Source: Nevskiaceae bacterium (GTDB lineage Bacteria; Pseudomonadota; Gammaproteobacteria; Nevskiales; Nevskiaceae). From it: 64,000 nt of DNA. Positions 15,592 through 25,047 of the stretch are shown here, piece by piece (the first letter of the stretch is position 1; each line of letters opens with the position of its first letter). Made by a program: the position numbers and the translations under genes. The notes beneath the pieces are model-generated. The model saw only the letters and a list, made by a program, of their open reading frames with translations. It did not search any database and was not told where the DNA came from. The stretch spans positions 248,001 through 312,000 of the forward strand of contig SSEB01000003.1 in assembly GCA_008012115.1 (NCBI GenBank), given 5' to 3'.

Positions 15592-16569
15592 ATGTACGAG
15601 GACAACTACAGCCCTTCGATTTTTCCCGGCGCGCCGGACGAGCAGGCCTTTGCGCCGGCCCGACATGAAGACCTGCTGCGCAGCAACCCGGCGCGGTATG
15701 CCGAGCTGGTGCGCAACATCAGCAGCTACGGCGTCTACATGATCGATCTCGAAGGTCGCATCCTCAGCTGGAACCAGGGCGCGCGCCTCATCACCGGCTA
15801 CACCGAGGGCGAGGTGCTCGGCCGGCCGTTCACCCTGCTGTTCTGCGACGATGCGCTGCGCGACGACCAGCCCGGCAAATCGCTGAACTTTGCGCGCAGC
15901 AGCGGCCATAGCCGCACGGTGCAGAAGCGCCGCAAGCGCAATGGCGACGAGATTTTCGCGGAAGTGACGATGGATGCCGTGCGCGCGGAGAACGGCGAGA
16001 TCAGCGGCTTCGTCGAGGTCTGTCACGACATCACCGAGCAGAAGCAGCGCGAGGACCGGCTCTACCAGCGCGCCACGCGCGATCCGCTCACCGGCGTGTT
16101 CAACCGCGGCCACTTCGCCGAAGTGGCGATGCAGGAGATCGACCGTGCGCGCCGTTTCTCGGAGCCGCTGTCGCTGGTGATGATGGACATCGACCACTTC
16201 AAGAAGGTCAACGACACCTACGGACACGAGGCCGGCGACAAGGCGATCATCAGCCTCGCCGCCACCACCGGCAGCGCGATCCGCAAGATCGACGCACTGG
16301 GCCGTATCGGCGGCGAGGAGTTCGCGCTCTTGTTGCCGCGCGCCAACAAGGACCCGGCCTTCGAGACCGCGCAGCGCCTGCGCATCCGCCTGATGGAGCA
16401 GCGCATCGATCTCGGCGGCGGCCAGTCGCTGAACTACACCGTCAGCATGGGCGTGGCGGCGCTGCGGCCGACCACGCGCGATCTGCAGGAGCTGATGCGT
16501 AACGCCGACGCCGCGCTCTACAAGGCCAAGCGCGAGGGCCGTAACCGCGTCGAAGCCTGGTTCGAGTGA
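15592..16569 (+). CDS. PAS-GGDEF diguanylate cyclase
   Basis: 325 aa, cytoplasmic. A PAS domain (about residues 38-150: YGVYMIDLEGRILSWNQGA) with the PAC-like tail GFVEVCHDITEQK is followed by a GGDEF domain starting at RDPLTGVFNRGHF. The active-site motif is GGEEF (residues 240-244), which is catalytically competent in known cyclases, and an RKID inhibitory I-site (RxxD, residues 231-234) is present, so product inhibition by c-di-GMP is likely. The input to the PAS domain is unknown. The stop overlaps the region just before the next gene, so the two may be cotranscribed. Confidence 0.92.
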   Translation: MYEDNYSPSIFPGAPDEQAFAPARHEDLLRSNPARYAELVRNISSYGVYMIDLEGRILSWNQGARLITGYTEGEVLGRPFTLLFCDDALRDDQPGKSLNFARSSGHSRTVQKRRKRNGDEIFAEVTMDAVRAENGEISGFVEVCHDITEQKQREDRLYQRATRDPLTGVFNRGHFAEVAMQEIDRARRFSEPLSLVMMDIDHFKKVNDTYGHEAGDKAIISLAATTGSAIRKIDALGRIGGEEFALLLPRANKDPAFETAQRLRIRLMEQRIDLGGGQSLNYTVSMGVAALRPTTRDLQELMRNADAALYKAKREGRNRVEAWFE

Positions 16570-16571
16570 GC

Positions 16572-17339
16572 ATGCCGCGTTACCGCTCGCTGTTTCTCTC
16601 GCATGGCGCGCCGACGCTGGCGCTGGACACGATCCCCGCGCACGATTTCCTGAAGACGCTGGGTGCGACGCTGCCGCGTCCGTCGGCCATCGTCGCGGTG
16701 TCGCCGCACTGGATGGCCCCGGTGCCGGCGGTGAAGACCACGGCCCGCTACCGCGCCTGGCACGACTTCGGCGGCTTTCCCGACGCGCTCTATCAGCTGC
16801 GCTATGCCCCGGCCGGCGACGCCGCGCGTGCACAGCGCATCGCCGCCGCCCTGCAGCAGGCCGGAATCGACACGCAGCTGGTCGACGACGAGCGACTCGA
16901 TCACGGCGTCTGGGTGCCGCTGATGCTGATGTTTCCGCAGGCCGATGTGCCGGTGATCCACGTCGCCAGCCTCGGCCGCGATCCGGCTGCCCACTACGCG
17001 CTGGGCCGAGCGCTCGCCGATGGCGTGGACGAGGAGGTGCTGATCCTCGGCTCCGGCGGCGCCGTGCACAACCTGCGCGCGCTCGCCGCACCGGGCACAC
17101 CGCCGCAGGAGTGGGCGTTGTCCTTCGACGACTGGCTCTGCGATCGCCTGCTGGAGAACGATCGCGAGGCGTTGCTCGACTACCGCCGTCAGGCGCCGGG
17201 TGCCGCCCACGCGCATCCCACCGAAGATCACCTGATGCCGCTGTTCGTTGCCCTCGGCGCCGCGCATGCCGGTGCGACCACGCTGCACCGCAGTTTTTCC
17301 TACGGCAACCTCAGCATGGCCTGCTACGGCTTCGCATGA
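16572..17339 (+). CDS. Class III extradiol dioxygenase, DODA/YgiD type
   Basis: 255 aa, usual for this family. Iron-ligand histidines are in LSHGAPTLAL and VSPHW; the HGVWVPLMLMFP segment and GSGGAVHNL are also family signatures. E. coli YgiD opens the ring of DOPA; the natural substrate in most bacteria is unknown. The ATG at 16572 is two bases after the stop of the cyclase gene; a GTG at 16566 that overlaps that stop would add two residues and imply translational coupling. Confidence 0.88.
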   Translation: MPRYRSLFLSHGAPTLALDTIPAHDFLKTLGATLPRPSAIVAVSPHWMAPVPAVKTTARYRAWHDFGGFPDALYQLRYAPAGDAARAQRIAAALQQAGIDTQLVDDERLDHGVWVPLMLMFPQADVPVIHVASLGRDPAAHYALGRALADGVDEEVLILGSGGAVHNLRALAAPGTPPQEWALSFDDWLCDRLLENDREALLDYRRQAPGAAHAHPTEDHLMPLFVALGAAHAGATTLHRSFSYGNLSMACYGFA

Positions 17340-17403
17340 GCGGCACGCGCCGGTAAGCTGAGACACCCCGCGGATCGGACGTCGGCGCTTCAGGGAGAGG
17401 CGG

Positions 17404-20400
17404 TTGGCGGAACAACTCTATAAATACTGGGCCTTCATCAGCTATAGCCACCAGGATCAGACCTGGGCCAACTGGCTGCACAAGTCGCTGGAGGCATATC
17501 GTGTGCCGCGTCGCCTGGTGGGCCGCGAACACTGGAGCGGCACGGTGCCGCGTCGTCTGCTGCCGATCTTCCGCGACCGCGATGAACTGCCCAGTTCGGC
17601 GGAACTGGGGACGGTGCTCAACGAGGCACTGCGGCAGTCGCGTTACCTGATCGTGATCTGCTCGCCGCAGGCCGTGGCCTCGCGCTGGGTCAACGAAGAG
17701 ATCAAGTACTTCAAGTCGCTCGGCCGCTCCCATCGCGTGCTGCAGTTGATCGTCGGCGGCGACCCCAACGCCAGCGATCGTCCTGGCAATGGTCTCGCCG
17801 AATGCCTGCCGCCGGCAGTGCGCTACGAGATCGGCCCGGACGGGCAGCTCACTTCGAAGCGTGCAGAACCCATTGCCGCGGATGCGCGTGGCGGCAAGGA
17901 CGGCCGCGCCAACGCCAAGCTCAAACTGATCGCGGGTCTCATCGGGGTTGGACTCGACGAGCTCAAGCAGCGCGAGCGCCAACGGCAATTTGTGCAGCGC
18001 ATCGCCGGCGCGGCGGCCATGGTCGGACTCGCACTGTCCGCGACCCTGGGCTGGCACTGGCAACAACAGGAAAAGCAGCGCGCGCTGGATGCGCTGGCGC
18101 TGCAAACGCGCATCGCGCAACTCTACGAAAACGGCCGCCAGGAACTGCTCGCGCACAACGAGGCGCGCGCTGCGGTGTATCTCGACGAGGCGTACAGGCT
18201 CGGTGTCGACACGCCGGCTCTGCGCTTCATGCTGGCGCGTGCGATGCGAGTGGTCGATGCGCAGGCGTTGCGGGTGCAGACGGGATCGTCGGTCATACTG
18301 GCCGGACTCGATCCCGACGGTCGGCGATTTTTCACGATCGGCCAGGATCGCGTCCTGTGCATCTGGGATGCGCGCACGGGACGGCGGTTGCACGAATATC
18401 CGCTGGGCATGGACACGGGCCCGCTCGTGGCGGGATTCAGCCCGCAGGGCCGCTGGATCTGGGTCCACAGTGTCGGGGTGAGCGATCGGTCGCAGCAATT
18501 GAGAATACTTGACGCCGACACCGGCGCGCTGGTCAGGACGTTTCATCCCGGTGGCTATTACCGGGGCACGTATCCCGTTCCTGTCGACGCGCAGGACCGG
18601 CGGGTCGTGTATCTGACGTCCGACCGGTCCATTGCCGTCGAAGACCTTGGCGGCGGCCGGACGCGGCATCTGCCCGGACCGTATTCGGTCGTCCGCTTCT
18701 GTGGCGGCCGGCCGTCGTTGCTGGCAGGATCGGAGCGGGGCGAGGTTTCGCTCCTGGAGGATGGAACCGGCCGCGCGATACGCCGGTTCCGCGGCTTGCA
18801 CGGCGCGGCCATCGCGCTGGACGCCAGCGCCGCGTGCACGACGCTGGCGGCGGGCTCGGCGCAGGGCGAGATCCGGGTCTGGCGGTCGGCGACTGGCGAA
18901 GTGTTGATGACCGGCGGCCACACGCAGGCGATCGGCGATCTGCAGCTGAACCCCTCAGGCTCCAGGCTGATGAGCCTGACGCGCGCCGGCGTCAATGTCT
19001 GGGACGGCCGCAACGGCGCCTTGCTGTTCGCCGCCAAGTTTTTCGATTCCATGAGCAATCTCGCCGCGATGAGCCCGGGCGGAAGCCTGCTGGCGAGCAG
19101 CGTCAATTCGCGCCTGGCGCTGATCGATCCCGTGCAGGGCGTGGAAATCTGCACGCTGGACGGACACCTCGGCGCCGCGCGCAGTTTCAACTTTGGCGCG
19201 CTCGATACGCAGATGATCAGCGCCGGCTCGGATGGCTCCGTCGTCCTCTGGCATCTGCCGGCGAAGCTGACCGCGGAGATTGCCGTCGACCCGTCGTCCC
19301 CCGCGCGGCCGGAGAGCCCCGAGCCGGTCGACGTGCAAGCATCCTTCAATCATCGCGGCGACGCGTTTTTCGTCGCAGGCGATCGGGGTGCCGGAGAACT
19401 GCGGGGCAGCGCCTCGTGGCGCATGCCGGCGGCGCAGCGAAACGCAGCCATCGGTGCCGTGGCGTTCAGTCCGGATGATCGCGTCATCGCGCTGGGCGAC
19501 GACGCGCAGACTGTGCGGTTCCGGGACGCGGTGTCCGGCGCGATCATCAGCGAATGGTCGGGGCTGGGGGGGCGCATCCGCGCGCTGTCGTTCAACCGGG
19601 ACGGCCGCCTGCTGGCCGTCGTCGCCCGGGCGCGAGATCTCCGGGCGCGGCTGCGTCGGGTAGCCGATGGCGGAGAGGTCGCCGATTTCGACATCGATTG
19701 GCCGCACGCCCAGTCCTTCAGTCCGGATGGCAGGGCCTATGCGGTCGGATACCGCGGAGAACTCCGGCTTTGGGACGTCGAGCGCCGGGCATTTCGCTGG
19801 TCCGTCCGGCTGTCGGCGGGCCGCACCGAGGATGAAAAAGTGGCGACGCTTGCCTTCAGCCCCGACGGGCGGACCGTGCTGGCAGCGCTGGCGCGACAGC
19901 ACGCCTATCTCCTGGATGCCGTCGACGGCAGACTGATCCATGAGATGAATGCCCAGGCGGCGAGCGGACTGTATGCGGCGGCCTTCAGCCCCGACGGAAA
20001 AAAAATCGCGTTCGGGGATCTGGGGAAATCCGTGCTGATCTGGCGACCGTCGGAGAATCGCCTGGCCACCCTGCTGGGCCATACCGGGCAGGTCAGGGCC
20101 GTGTCGTTCAGCCCCGATGGCGCCCTGCTGCTCTCCGCCAGCAGCGACGGCACGACCAGAATCTGGGACGCCGACAGAGAGGAATTGCTCGATGCTGCCG
20201 CGGTGTATGCGGGTCCGGTGAGCTGGTACAACGCTGGCTTCAACGCCGGGGGCGACGGGATTCTGATCGGTGGCACGGATGGCACCGCCGCCTTCCTGGA
20301 CGCCGGTTCGGAGCGCCGTGACCCCGACCGGATCGCACAACGCCTGGCCTGCCGCGTCGCCTGGCGGCTGTCGGGTGCGGAACTGGTTCCCGCAGCGCCC

Positions 20401-20430
20401 CAAACCGGAAACTGCGGCCTGGGCCCTTAG
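17404..20430 (+). CDS. TIR-domain membrane protein with C-terminal WD40 repeats
   Basis: 1008 aa. Residues 5-150 are a TIR domain (FISYSHQDQTWANWLHKSLE, RDRDELPSSAELG, YLIVICSP). The WVNEE segment (95-99) puts a glutamate at the position of the catalytic Glu of NAD-hydrolysing TIRs such as SARM1, so activity is possible. One membrane helix follows at about 200-220, then a short helical region, then many WD40-type blades from about 285 to 990 (repeated FSPDG and W-D signatures). The N-terminal TIR would be cytoplasmic; the topology of the WD40 part needs the membrane orientation. The start is a TTG at 17404 behind GGGAGAGG. Function unknown; defence or stress signalling is conjecture. Confidence 0.83.
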   Translation: MAEQLYKYWAFISYSHQDQTWANWLHKSLEAYRVPRRLVGREHWSGTVPRRLLPIFRDRDELPSSAELGTVLNEALRQSRYLIVICSPQAVASRWVNEEIKYFKSLGRSHRVLQLIVGGDPNASDRPGNGLAECLPPAVRYEIGPDGQLTSKRAEPIAADARGGKDGRANAKLKLIAGLIGVGLDELKQRERQRQFVQRIAGAAAMVGLALSATLGWHWQQQEKQRALDALALQTRIAQLYENGRQELLAHNEARAAVYLDEAYRLGVDTPALRFMLARAMRVVDAQALRVQTGSSVILAGLDPDGRRFFTIGQDRVLCIWDARTGRRLHEYPLGMDTGPLVAGFSPQGRWIWVHSVGVSDRSQQLRILDADTGALVRTFHPGGYYRGTYPVPVDAQDRRVVYLTSDRSIAVEDLGGGRTRHLPGPYSVVRFCGGRPSLLAGSERGEVSLLEDGTGRAIRRFRGLHGAAIALDASAACTTLAAGSAQGEIRVWRSATGEVLMTGGHTQAIGDLQLNPSGSRLMSLTRAGVNVWDGRNGALLFAAKFFDSMSNLAAMSPGGSLLASSVNSRLALIDPVQGVEICTLDGHLGAARSFNFGALDTQMISAGSDGSVVLWHLPAKLTAEIAVDPSSPARPESPEPVDVQASFNHRGDAFFVAGDRGAGELRGSASWRMPAAQRNAAIGAVAFSPDDRVIALGDDAQTVRFRDAVSGAIISEWSGLGGRIRALSFNRDGRLLAVVARARDLRARLRRVADGGEVADFDIDWPHAQSFSPDGRAYAVGYRGELRLWDVERRAFRWSVRLSAGRTEDEKVATLAFSPDGRTVLAALARQHAYLLDAVDGRLIHEMNAQAASGLYAAAFSPDGKKIAFGDLGKSVLIWRPSENRLATLLGHTGQVRAVSFSPDGALLLSASSDGTTRIWDADREELLDAAAVYAGPVSWYNAGFNAGGDGILIGGTDGTAAFLDAGSERRDPDRIAQRLACRVAWRLSGAELVPAAPQTGNCGLGP

Positions 20431-20434
20431 CGGT

Positions 20435-20617
20435 CTAGCGCGGGCCCGGGTCGACCGGTCCGGGATGCGCTTCGACGGCGACGGGCGCTTGGCAGATGCC
20501 CAGCCGGACGCAGAGATTGAAATGGCACGCCAGGAAACCCAACACCGCTCCCGCCCCGAAACTAAGGGCGAGCATCATGATTTTCGGTCCGCCACCCGGA
20601 TCTGTCGATTGGCCCAT
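20435..20617 (-). CDS. Small single-pass membrane protein, unknown
   Basis: 60 aa. One hydrophobic helix (KIMMLALSFGAGAVLGFLACH) follows a short Gly/Pro-rich N-terminus, then a Cys-containing segment (NLCVRLGICQ) and a Pro-rich tail. The ATG at 20617 has a good GGGAGAAG ribosome binding site seven bases upstream. No family is recognised. It is convergent with the TIR-WD40 gene, with four bases between stop codons. It could be a real small gene linked to that protein, or chance. Confidence 0.5.
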   Translation of the reverse strand: MGQSTDPGGGPKIMMLALSFGAGAVLGFLACHFNLCVRLGICQAPVAVEAHPGPVDPGPR

Positions 20618-20794
20618 GCCGCTTCTCCCTGTCAAATACAACCCCGCATCATCATGCTGCCGACCGCCGGTAGCGTCAAACCGGTGTGGCCGGGCCCTGG
20701 GACTCGTGCCGTCCGGGCGGCCACGCGAAAGAGCGCCCTGCGGCAGAAACGCCGATGCCGGGCGGGACGGCGGCGCATGAGCGCGCTCCGGCGC

Positions 20795-21469
20795 TCACGC
20801 CATGAGGGCATCGCCCGCCCGAGGTGCCGGCAGGTGGCCCAGGCGCCCGTTCTCCAGCGTCAAGACGATGTCCGTGAGAAAGCGTATTTCCGCCAGCGAG
20901 TGGCTGACGTACAGCATCGGAATCCGCGTTTCCTCCCGAACGCGACGCAGAAAGGGAAGAATCTGACCCTTCAGGCGTTCGTCGAGGGAGGACAGCGGTT
21001 CGTCCAGCAGAAGGATGCGCGGCGAATAGAGCAGCGCGCGTCCGAGCGCAACGCGCTGGCGCTCGCCACCGGACAGGTCGCGCGGGTGACGCTGCGCAAG
21101 GTGGCCGATTTCCAGGAGCGCGATGATGGCCTCGTAGCCGAATTGCCGTTCTTGCGGCTGCAGACGGCGGTAGCCGTAGAGCAGGTTGTCGCGTACCGAC
21201 AGGTGCGGAAACAATTGCGCATCCTGGAACATCAGCCCGATATGGCGCCGATGCGGCGGCACGAAGATCCGTCGCCCGGCGTCGAACAGGACATCGTCGC
21301 CCAGGCGTATCTGTCCTTGCTGGGGTTTCAACAGGCCGGCAACCAGAGCCAGCAGCGTGCTTTTGCCACAGCCGGAAGGGCCGTAGAGGCCGGTGACGCC
21401 ATCGCCCAGCGTGGCCTGGGCTTGGAGCTGGAAGCCCGTGCGTTGATAACGCAGATCAAGCGTCAGCAT
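20795..21469 (-). CDS. modC: Molybdate ABC transporter ATP-binding protein, lacking the MOP domain
   Basis: 224 aa. Walker A is GPSGCGKSTLL (about residues 31-41), the Q-loop FQDAQLF, the signature LSGGERQRVALGRALL, Walker B ILLLDEPLSSLD and the switch histidine VSHSLAE. This order and GERQRVALGRALLYSPRILL fit ModC. Canonical ModC proteins are about 350 aa with a C-terminal TOBE/MOP domain that binds molybdate; this one ends right after the ATPase core. The ATG at 21469 is inside modB (14-bp overlap), so translation is probably coupled. Confidence 0.83.
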   Translation of the reverse strand: MLTLDLRYQRTGFQLQAQATLGDGVTGLYGPSGCGKSTLLALVAGLLKPQQGQIRLGDDVLFDAGRRIFVPPHRRHIGLMFQDAQLFPHLSVRDNLLYGYRRLQPQERQFGYEAIIALLEIGHLAQRHPRDLSGGERQRVALGRALLYSPRILLLDEPLSSLDERLKGQILPFLRRVREETRIPMLYVSHSLAEIRFLTDIVLTLENGRLGHLPAPRAGDALMA

Positions 21470-22166
21470 GTGGCCGATATCCCAAGCGGCGCTCACCGTA
21501 GCGCGCGAGTGCGTTGCTGGCCAGCAGGGCGGCCAGTGCCAGCGCAATCGACAGCAGTGTGAGGCGCAGCACCGGCGCTTCGCCTCCCGGCACATGCGTG
21601 TAGCTGTAGATGGCCAGCGGCAGCGTGCGGGTCTCGCCCGGAATATTGCCGACGAAAGCCATGGTGGCGCCGAATTCCCCCAGACTGCGGCTGAAGGCGA
21701 GGATGCTGCCGACGATGACGCCCGGCAGCGCCAGCGGCAAGGTCACGGTCATGAAGACGCGCCAGGGCGTCGCGCCCAGGGTTGCGGCGGCCTGCTCCAG
21801 CCGACTGTCGATCAATCTCATCGACAGTCGGACCGGTTGCACCATCAACGGAAATGCCATGACCGCCGATGCGAGGACCGCACCTTTCCAGTTGAAGGCG
21901 AAATGCAGGTCGAACGTGCGGCTGAGCCAGTGACCCAGCGGCCCCTGCTCGCCGAGCAGCAACAGCAGCAGATATCCTGGTACCACGGGCGGCAGCACCA
22001 TCGGCAGGTGGATCAAGGCATCGGCCAGGGCCTTGCCGCGGAACTGACGTTTGGCCAATAGCCAGCCGCAGGCGATGCCGGGTGGCATCGACAGCAGCAT
22101 GCACCAGACCGCGACCTTCGCCGACAGCGTCAGCGCCTCGATTTCCTCCGGCGTCAGCGCGGCCAC
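21456..22166 (-). CDS. modB: Molybdate ABC transporter permease
   Basis: 236 aa with about five membrane helices. The ABC-permease EAA loop is LEQAAATLGATPWRVFMTVTLP, shortened here to EQAAATLGATPWRVF; the LPLALPGVIVG and FSRSLGEFGATMAFVGN segments are typical of ModB/CysTW permeases. The start codon is GTG. No periplasmic binding protein gene (modA) precedes it, which is unusual; the 330 bp upstream hold no recognisable gene. ModA may be encoded elsewhere. Confidence 0.88.
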   Translation of the reverse strand: MAALTPEEIEALTLSAKVAVWCMLLSMPPGIACGWLLAKRQFRGKALADALIHLPMVLPPVVPGYLLLLLLGEQGPLGHWLSRTFDLHFAFNWKGAVLASAVMAFPLMVQPVRLSMRLIDSRLEQAAATLGATPWRVFMTVTLPLALPGVIVGSILAFSRSLGEFGATMAFVGNIPGETRTLPLAIYSYTHVPGGEAPVLRLTLLSIALALAALLASNALARYGERRLGYRPHADA

Positions 22167-22496
22167 GCGTAATCACCGGCACCAGATACGGAAATTCCTG
22201 AAGGCATCTCGCGGCAGCCGCCCGATGGTGTGTTCGTCAGCCGCTGCACGAGGCGCGAGCCGGAAGGCGTTGATGGCGCTGGGCGCATGAGGCGATGGCG
22301 CAGGAGACGTGATGTTCCAATCAAGAATACCGGAGAACCAGAACGCCATGCGGCGCGGGCAAAAGCGTGACGTGTCGGTGCCTGTCGCGGCGACATGCAG
22401 AGACCCGCGCCTGCGAGCCACCGGCAACGAGAAGAGATGTGCGCTTTCGGGCATGGGTAGAATGATGAGTCCGTCCGAACGCTGTGCAGGTCCATC
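22167..22496. other. Intergenic region between modB and the DUF349 gene
   Basis: 330 bp between divergent genes. No open frame resembles a known protein. I looked for a remnant of modA upstream of modB and could not support one. Promoters for both genes should lie here, but no clear -35/-10 pair was identified. Confidence 0.4.
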
Positions 22497-24815
22497 ATGT
22501 CGTTGCTCTCGCGTCTGTTTCGAAAAGTGCCATCGCCTGCGGCGCCAGGGGTGCAACCAACGCCGACGGAAGCCCCTGCAAAAGCGCGTCCCAGGCCGAA
22601 CGCGGCCGAGCGCGCGCTGATCGACGACGCCGAAGCGAAAGCCCTGCGGTCGGCTATCGACGCTGGCGATAGCCAGACCGTCGCCCGGTTGGTCGTTGCG
22701 GGGGCGTCGACCCGGATTCGTCAGGCGGCCGCCCAGGCCATCGAAGACCCCGAGGTGCTGCGGCAACTCATCCACGATACGCGCGGCGGCAACGACAAGA
22801 ACGTTTACAGGATCCTGACGGGCAAGCGCGATGTCCTGCACGAGCAGACGCGTAAACAGGAGAAATTGCGGGCGGAGATCGATGCCGCCGCCACGGACCT
22901 CGAGCGCCTCAGCCTGCGGTCTTACGACGCCTTGTTCAGTTTGAGACTGGAGCAGTCCGAGAGGCGCTGGAACGCCGTGGCGGAGCAGGCGGATCCGGAG
23001 TTGCGCAGCCGAGTGCAGCAATGGATTCGCTGCGCGCATGAAACCAATGACGGACACCTGCGTGAAGTGGCCGCGCTCGCGGCGCTCGAGCAGGCCGCCG
23101 CCCAGGCAGCTGCGGAGGCAGTGCGCCTGCGCGAAGAGCAGGCGCAGGCATCGGCCGCTGCCGCGGCAGAGCAGGCGCGGATTCTGGAAGAACAGGCGCG
23201 CCTGATCTCGGAACAGCAGCAGGCTGAGCGCCATGCCGAGCACGAGATCGGCGAATTGATCCGGAAAGCGCGCGGTGCCCTCAATGGCGGCAATACCGCC
23301 CGTGCGGCGGCCCTGCGCAGGGCCATCGAGGCGCAGACAGCGGCGGTCCCGCCCCTGTCGATCAAGCTCGGCAACCAGTTACAGCAGCTCGACAAGCAGC
23401 TCGAAGAACTGAAGGACTGGAAGCGCTTTTCGGTGACGCCAAAACGCGCCGAACTGATCGAGTCCATCGAGGCGCTGATCGACGCACCTTTCGAACCGCC
23501 GGCTCTCGCCGACAAGATCAAGAATCTGCAGGAGGAATGGCGCACGCTGGGCAAGGGCGCTGGCGAGAACCTCGAAGCCGATGAGCAGCGCTTCCACGAG
23601 GCGGCACGAAAAGCGTACCAGCCCTGCAGCGAATACTTTGCCGCCCAAGCCCTCGTCCGCGAAGAGAACCTGCGACGCCGTGAAGCCCTGCTCGGCGAAT
23701 TGACGGCGTTCAAGACGGCACACAACTGGGAGCAGCCCGACTGGCGCGCTGTCATCGCGTTCTTGCGCGAGACGAAACAGCAATGGCGGGCTCTTTCGCC
23801 GGTCGAACATCGTGCGGGGAAGTTGCAGCAGGAGCAGTTTTCGGCGGCCATCGCCAGCCTGCAGGCGCGGCTGGAGGCCGAATACGACCGCAATGTGAAA
23901 GAAAAGGCGTCGCTGGTGGAGCGCGCGCGGCAACTGCTCGCGAGTGAAGACGTCCACAAGGCCATCAATGCCGTCAAGCAATTGCAGCGGCAGTGGCAAT
24001 CCGCAGGTCCGTTGCCTCGCGACGCGGATCAACGTCTCTGGAGAGAGTTCCGTCAGTGTTGCGACGCCGTGTTCCAGAAGCGCGAGCAGGCGGCCGCGGC
24101 TTACGCGGCGGAGCTGGAGAACAACAAGGCGCAGGCCATCGCCGTGTGTGAGCAGCTCGAGCAGATTGCCGCCCTCGAAGGAGCTGAACTGCTCGCGCGC
24201 GCCGGCTCACTGGCCGAATTGCGAAATGCTTTCGAGGCACTCGGCGAGTTTCCGCGTGCAGAATCGCGTGAGCTTCGCAGCCGCCTCGAACAGGCGCTGG
24301 ATCGCTGCAAGAAAGCGCTGGCGCGCCAACATGCACGCGACGCAGAGCACGGCTGGGACGTGCTATTCGACGCCGCCAACCAGGTGCGCGCCTATCGGCT
24401 CGCCCTGGCGCGTGGCGCGGAGCAGGCGCAGCTCGAACACTTGAAAGCGACGGCCGAAGCCTGCCTGGCGTCCTCGTCGCGATGGCCCAAAGGCGGCCTC
24501 GATGCCCTCAAGCGGGGACTTGCCGAAAAAAGCGCCACGAATCTCGCCGCGCATGAGCGGGCGCTGAGAACACTCTGCATTCGAGCCGAAATACTGGCCG
24601 ATGTGCCGACGCCGCCGGAGGATCAGCCGCTGCGCCGCGAGTATCAGTTGCAGCTCCTGGCGCAGAGCATGGGCCAAGGTCGCAGGGCAGACGAGGCGCA
24701 GATGGACGACCTCGTGATCGAATGGGTCAGCGCAGGCCCGGTGGAAGATGCGACGTATGAGCGACTGCTGCAGAGATTCCGGCGCTGCCGCGAGCGCAGC
24801 GGCCCGAAAGGATGA
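22497..24815 (+). CDS. DUF349 domain-containing coiled-coil protein
   Basis: 772 aa, mostly helical and rich in Glu, Gln, Ala and Arg. Residues 40-110 form a HEAT-like segment (RSAIDAGDSQTVARLVVAGA, IRQAAAQAIEDPEVLRQLI). A long coiled coil spans about 115-310, followed by repeated DUF349-type units with the WRTLGK, WRALSPVEH, WQSAGPLPR motifs (about 310-570). No catalytic residues are evident. DUF349 proteins are widespread in Proteobacteria and lack a firm function. It stands alone; the tRNA-Arg gene lies 20 bp downstream on the other strand. Confidence 0.85.
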   Translation: MSLLSRLFRKVPSPAAPGVQPTPTEAPAKARPRPNAAERALIDDAEAKALRSAIDAGDSQTVARLVVAGASTRIRQAAAQAIEDPEVLRQLIHDTRGGNDKNVYRILTGKRDVLHEQTRKQEKLRAEIDAAATDLERLSLRSYDALFSLRLEQSERRWNAVAEQADPELRSRVQQWIRCAHETNDGHLREVAALAALEQAAAQAAAEAVRLREEQAQASAAAAAEQARILEEQARLISEQQQAERHAEHEIGELIRKARGALNGGNTARAAALRRAIEAQTAAVPPLSIKLGNQLQQLDKQLEELKDWKRFSVTPKRAELIESIEALIDAPFEPPALADKIKNLQEEWRTLGKGAGENLEADEQRFHEAARKAYQPCSEYFAAQALVREENLRRREALLGELTAFKTAHNWEQPDWRAVIAFLRETKQQWRALSPVEHRAGKLQQEQFSAAIASLQARLEAEYDRNVKEKASLVERARQLLASEDVHKAINAVKQLQRQWQSAGPLPRDADQRLWREFRQCCDAVFQKREQAAAAYAAELENNKAQAIAVCEQLEQIAALEGAELLARAGSLAELRNAFEALGEFPRAESRELRSRLEQALDRCKKALARQHARDAEHGWDVLFDAANQVRAYRLALARGAEQAQLEHLKATAEACLASSSRWPKGGLDALKRGLAEKSATNLAAHERALRTLCIRAEILADVPTPPEDQPLRREYQLQLLAQSMGQGRRADEAQMDDLVIEWVSAGPVEDATYERLLQRFRRCRERSGPKG

Positions 24816-24834
24816 TCAGACCCAACACGAAGTT

Positions 24835-24911
24835 TGGCGCGCCCGGCAGGATTCGAACCTGCGACCTACGGTTTCGGAAACCGGCACTCTATCCAGCTGA
24901 GCTACGGGCGC
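24835..24911 (-). tRNA. tRNA-Arg, anticodon CCG
   Basis: A complete 77-nt cloverleaf on the minus strand. The acceptor stem is GCGCCCG / CGGGCGC, the D arm GCTC...GAGT, the anticodon loop TTCCGAA (anticodon CCG, reading CGG codons), the T loop GTTCGAATC, and the CCA end is encoded (24835-24837). The outer pair of the anticodon stem is mismatched. It is divergent from the cytochrome c5 gene. Confidence 0.95.
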
Positions 24912-25047
24912 TTGGTGTGTCTGGCGCTGCGCGGGGCTGAGACGCTTGATCCGGCAGCTTTGACAGCGGCGCGAAGGATACCCGCAAAAGCACACAGTCG
25001 CTATACTGCGCGCCATTTGGCGCTGCTAGAACCAGGGAGCGGGATCA

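Noticed and set aside
22167-22320. Possible modA remnant upstream of modB
   Set aside because: A reading of the minus strand gives a few residues vaguely like a ModA C-terminus, but frames are broken and the match is too short to support.
17404-24815. Defence island around the TIR-WD40 gene
   Set aside because: No restriction, CRISPR, toxin-antitoxin, integrase or phage gene is nearby; neighbours are a mod transporter pair and a DUF349 protein.
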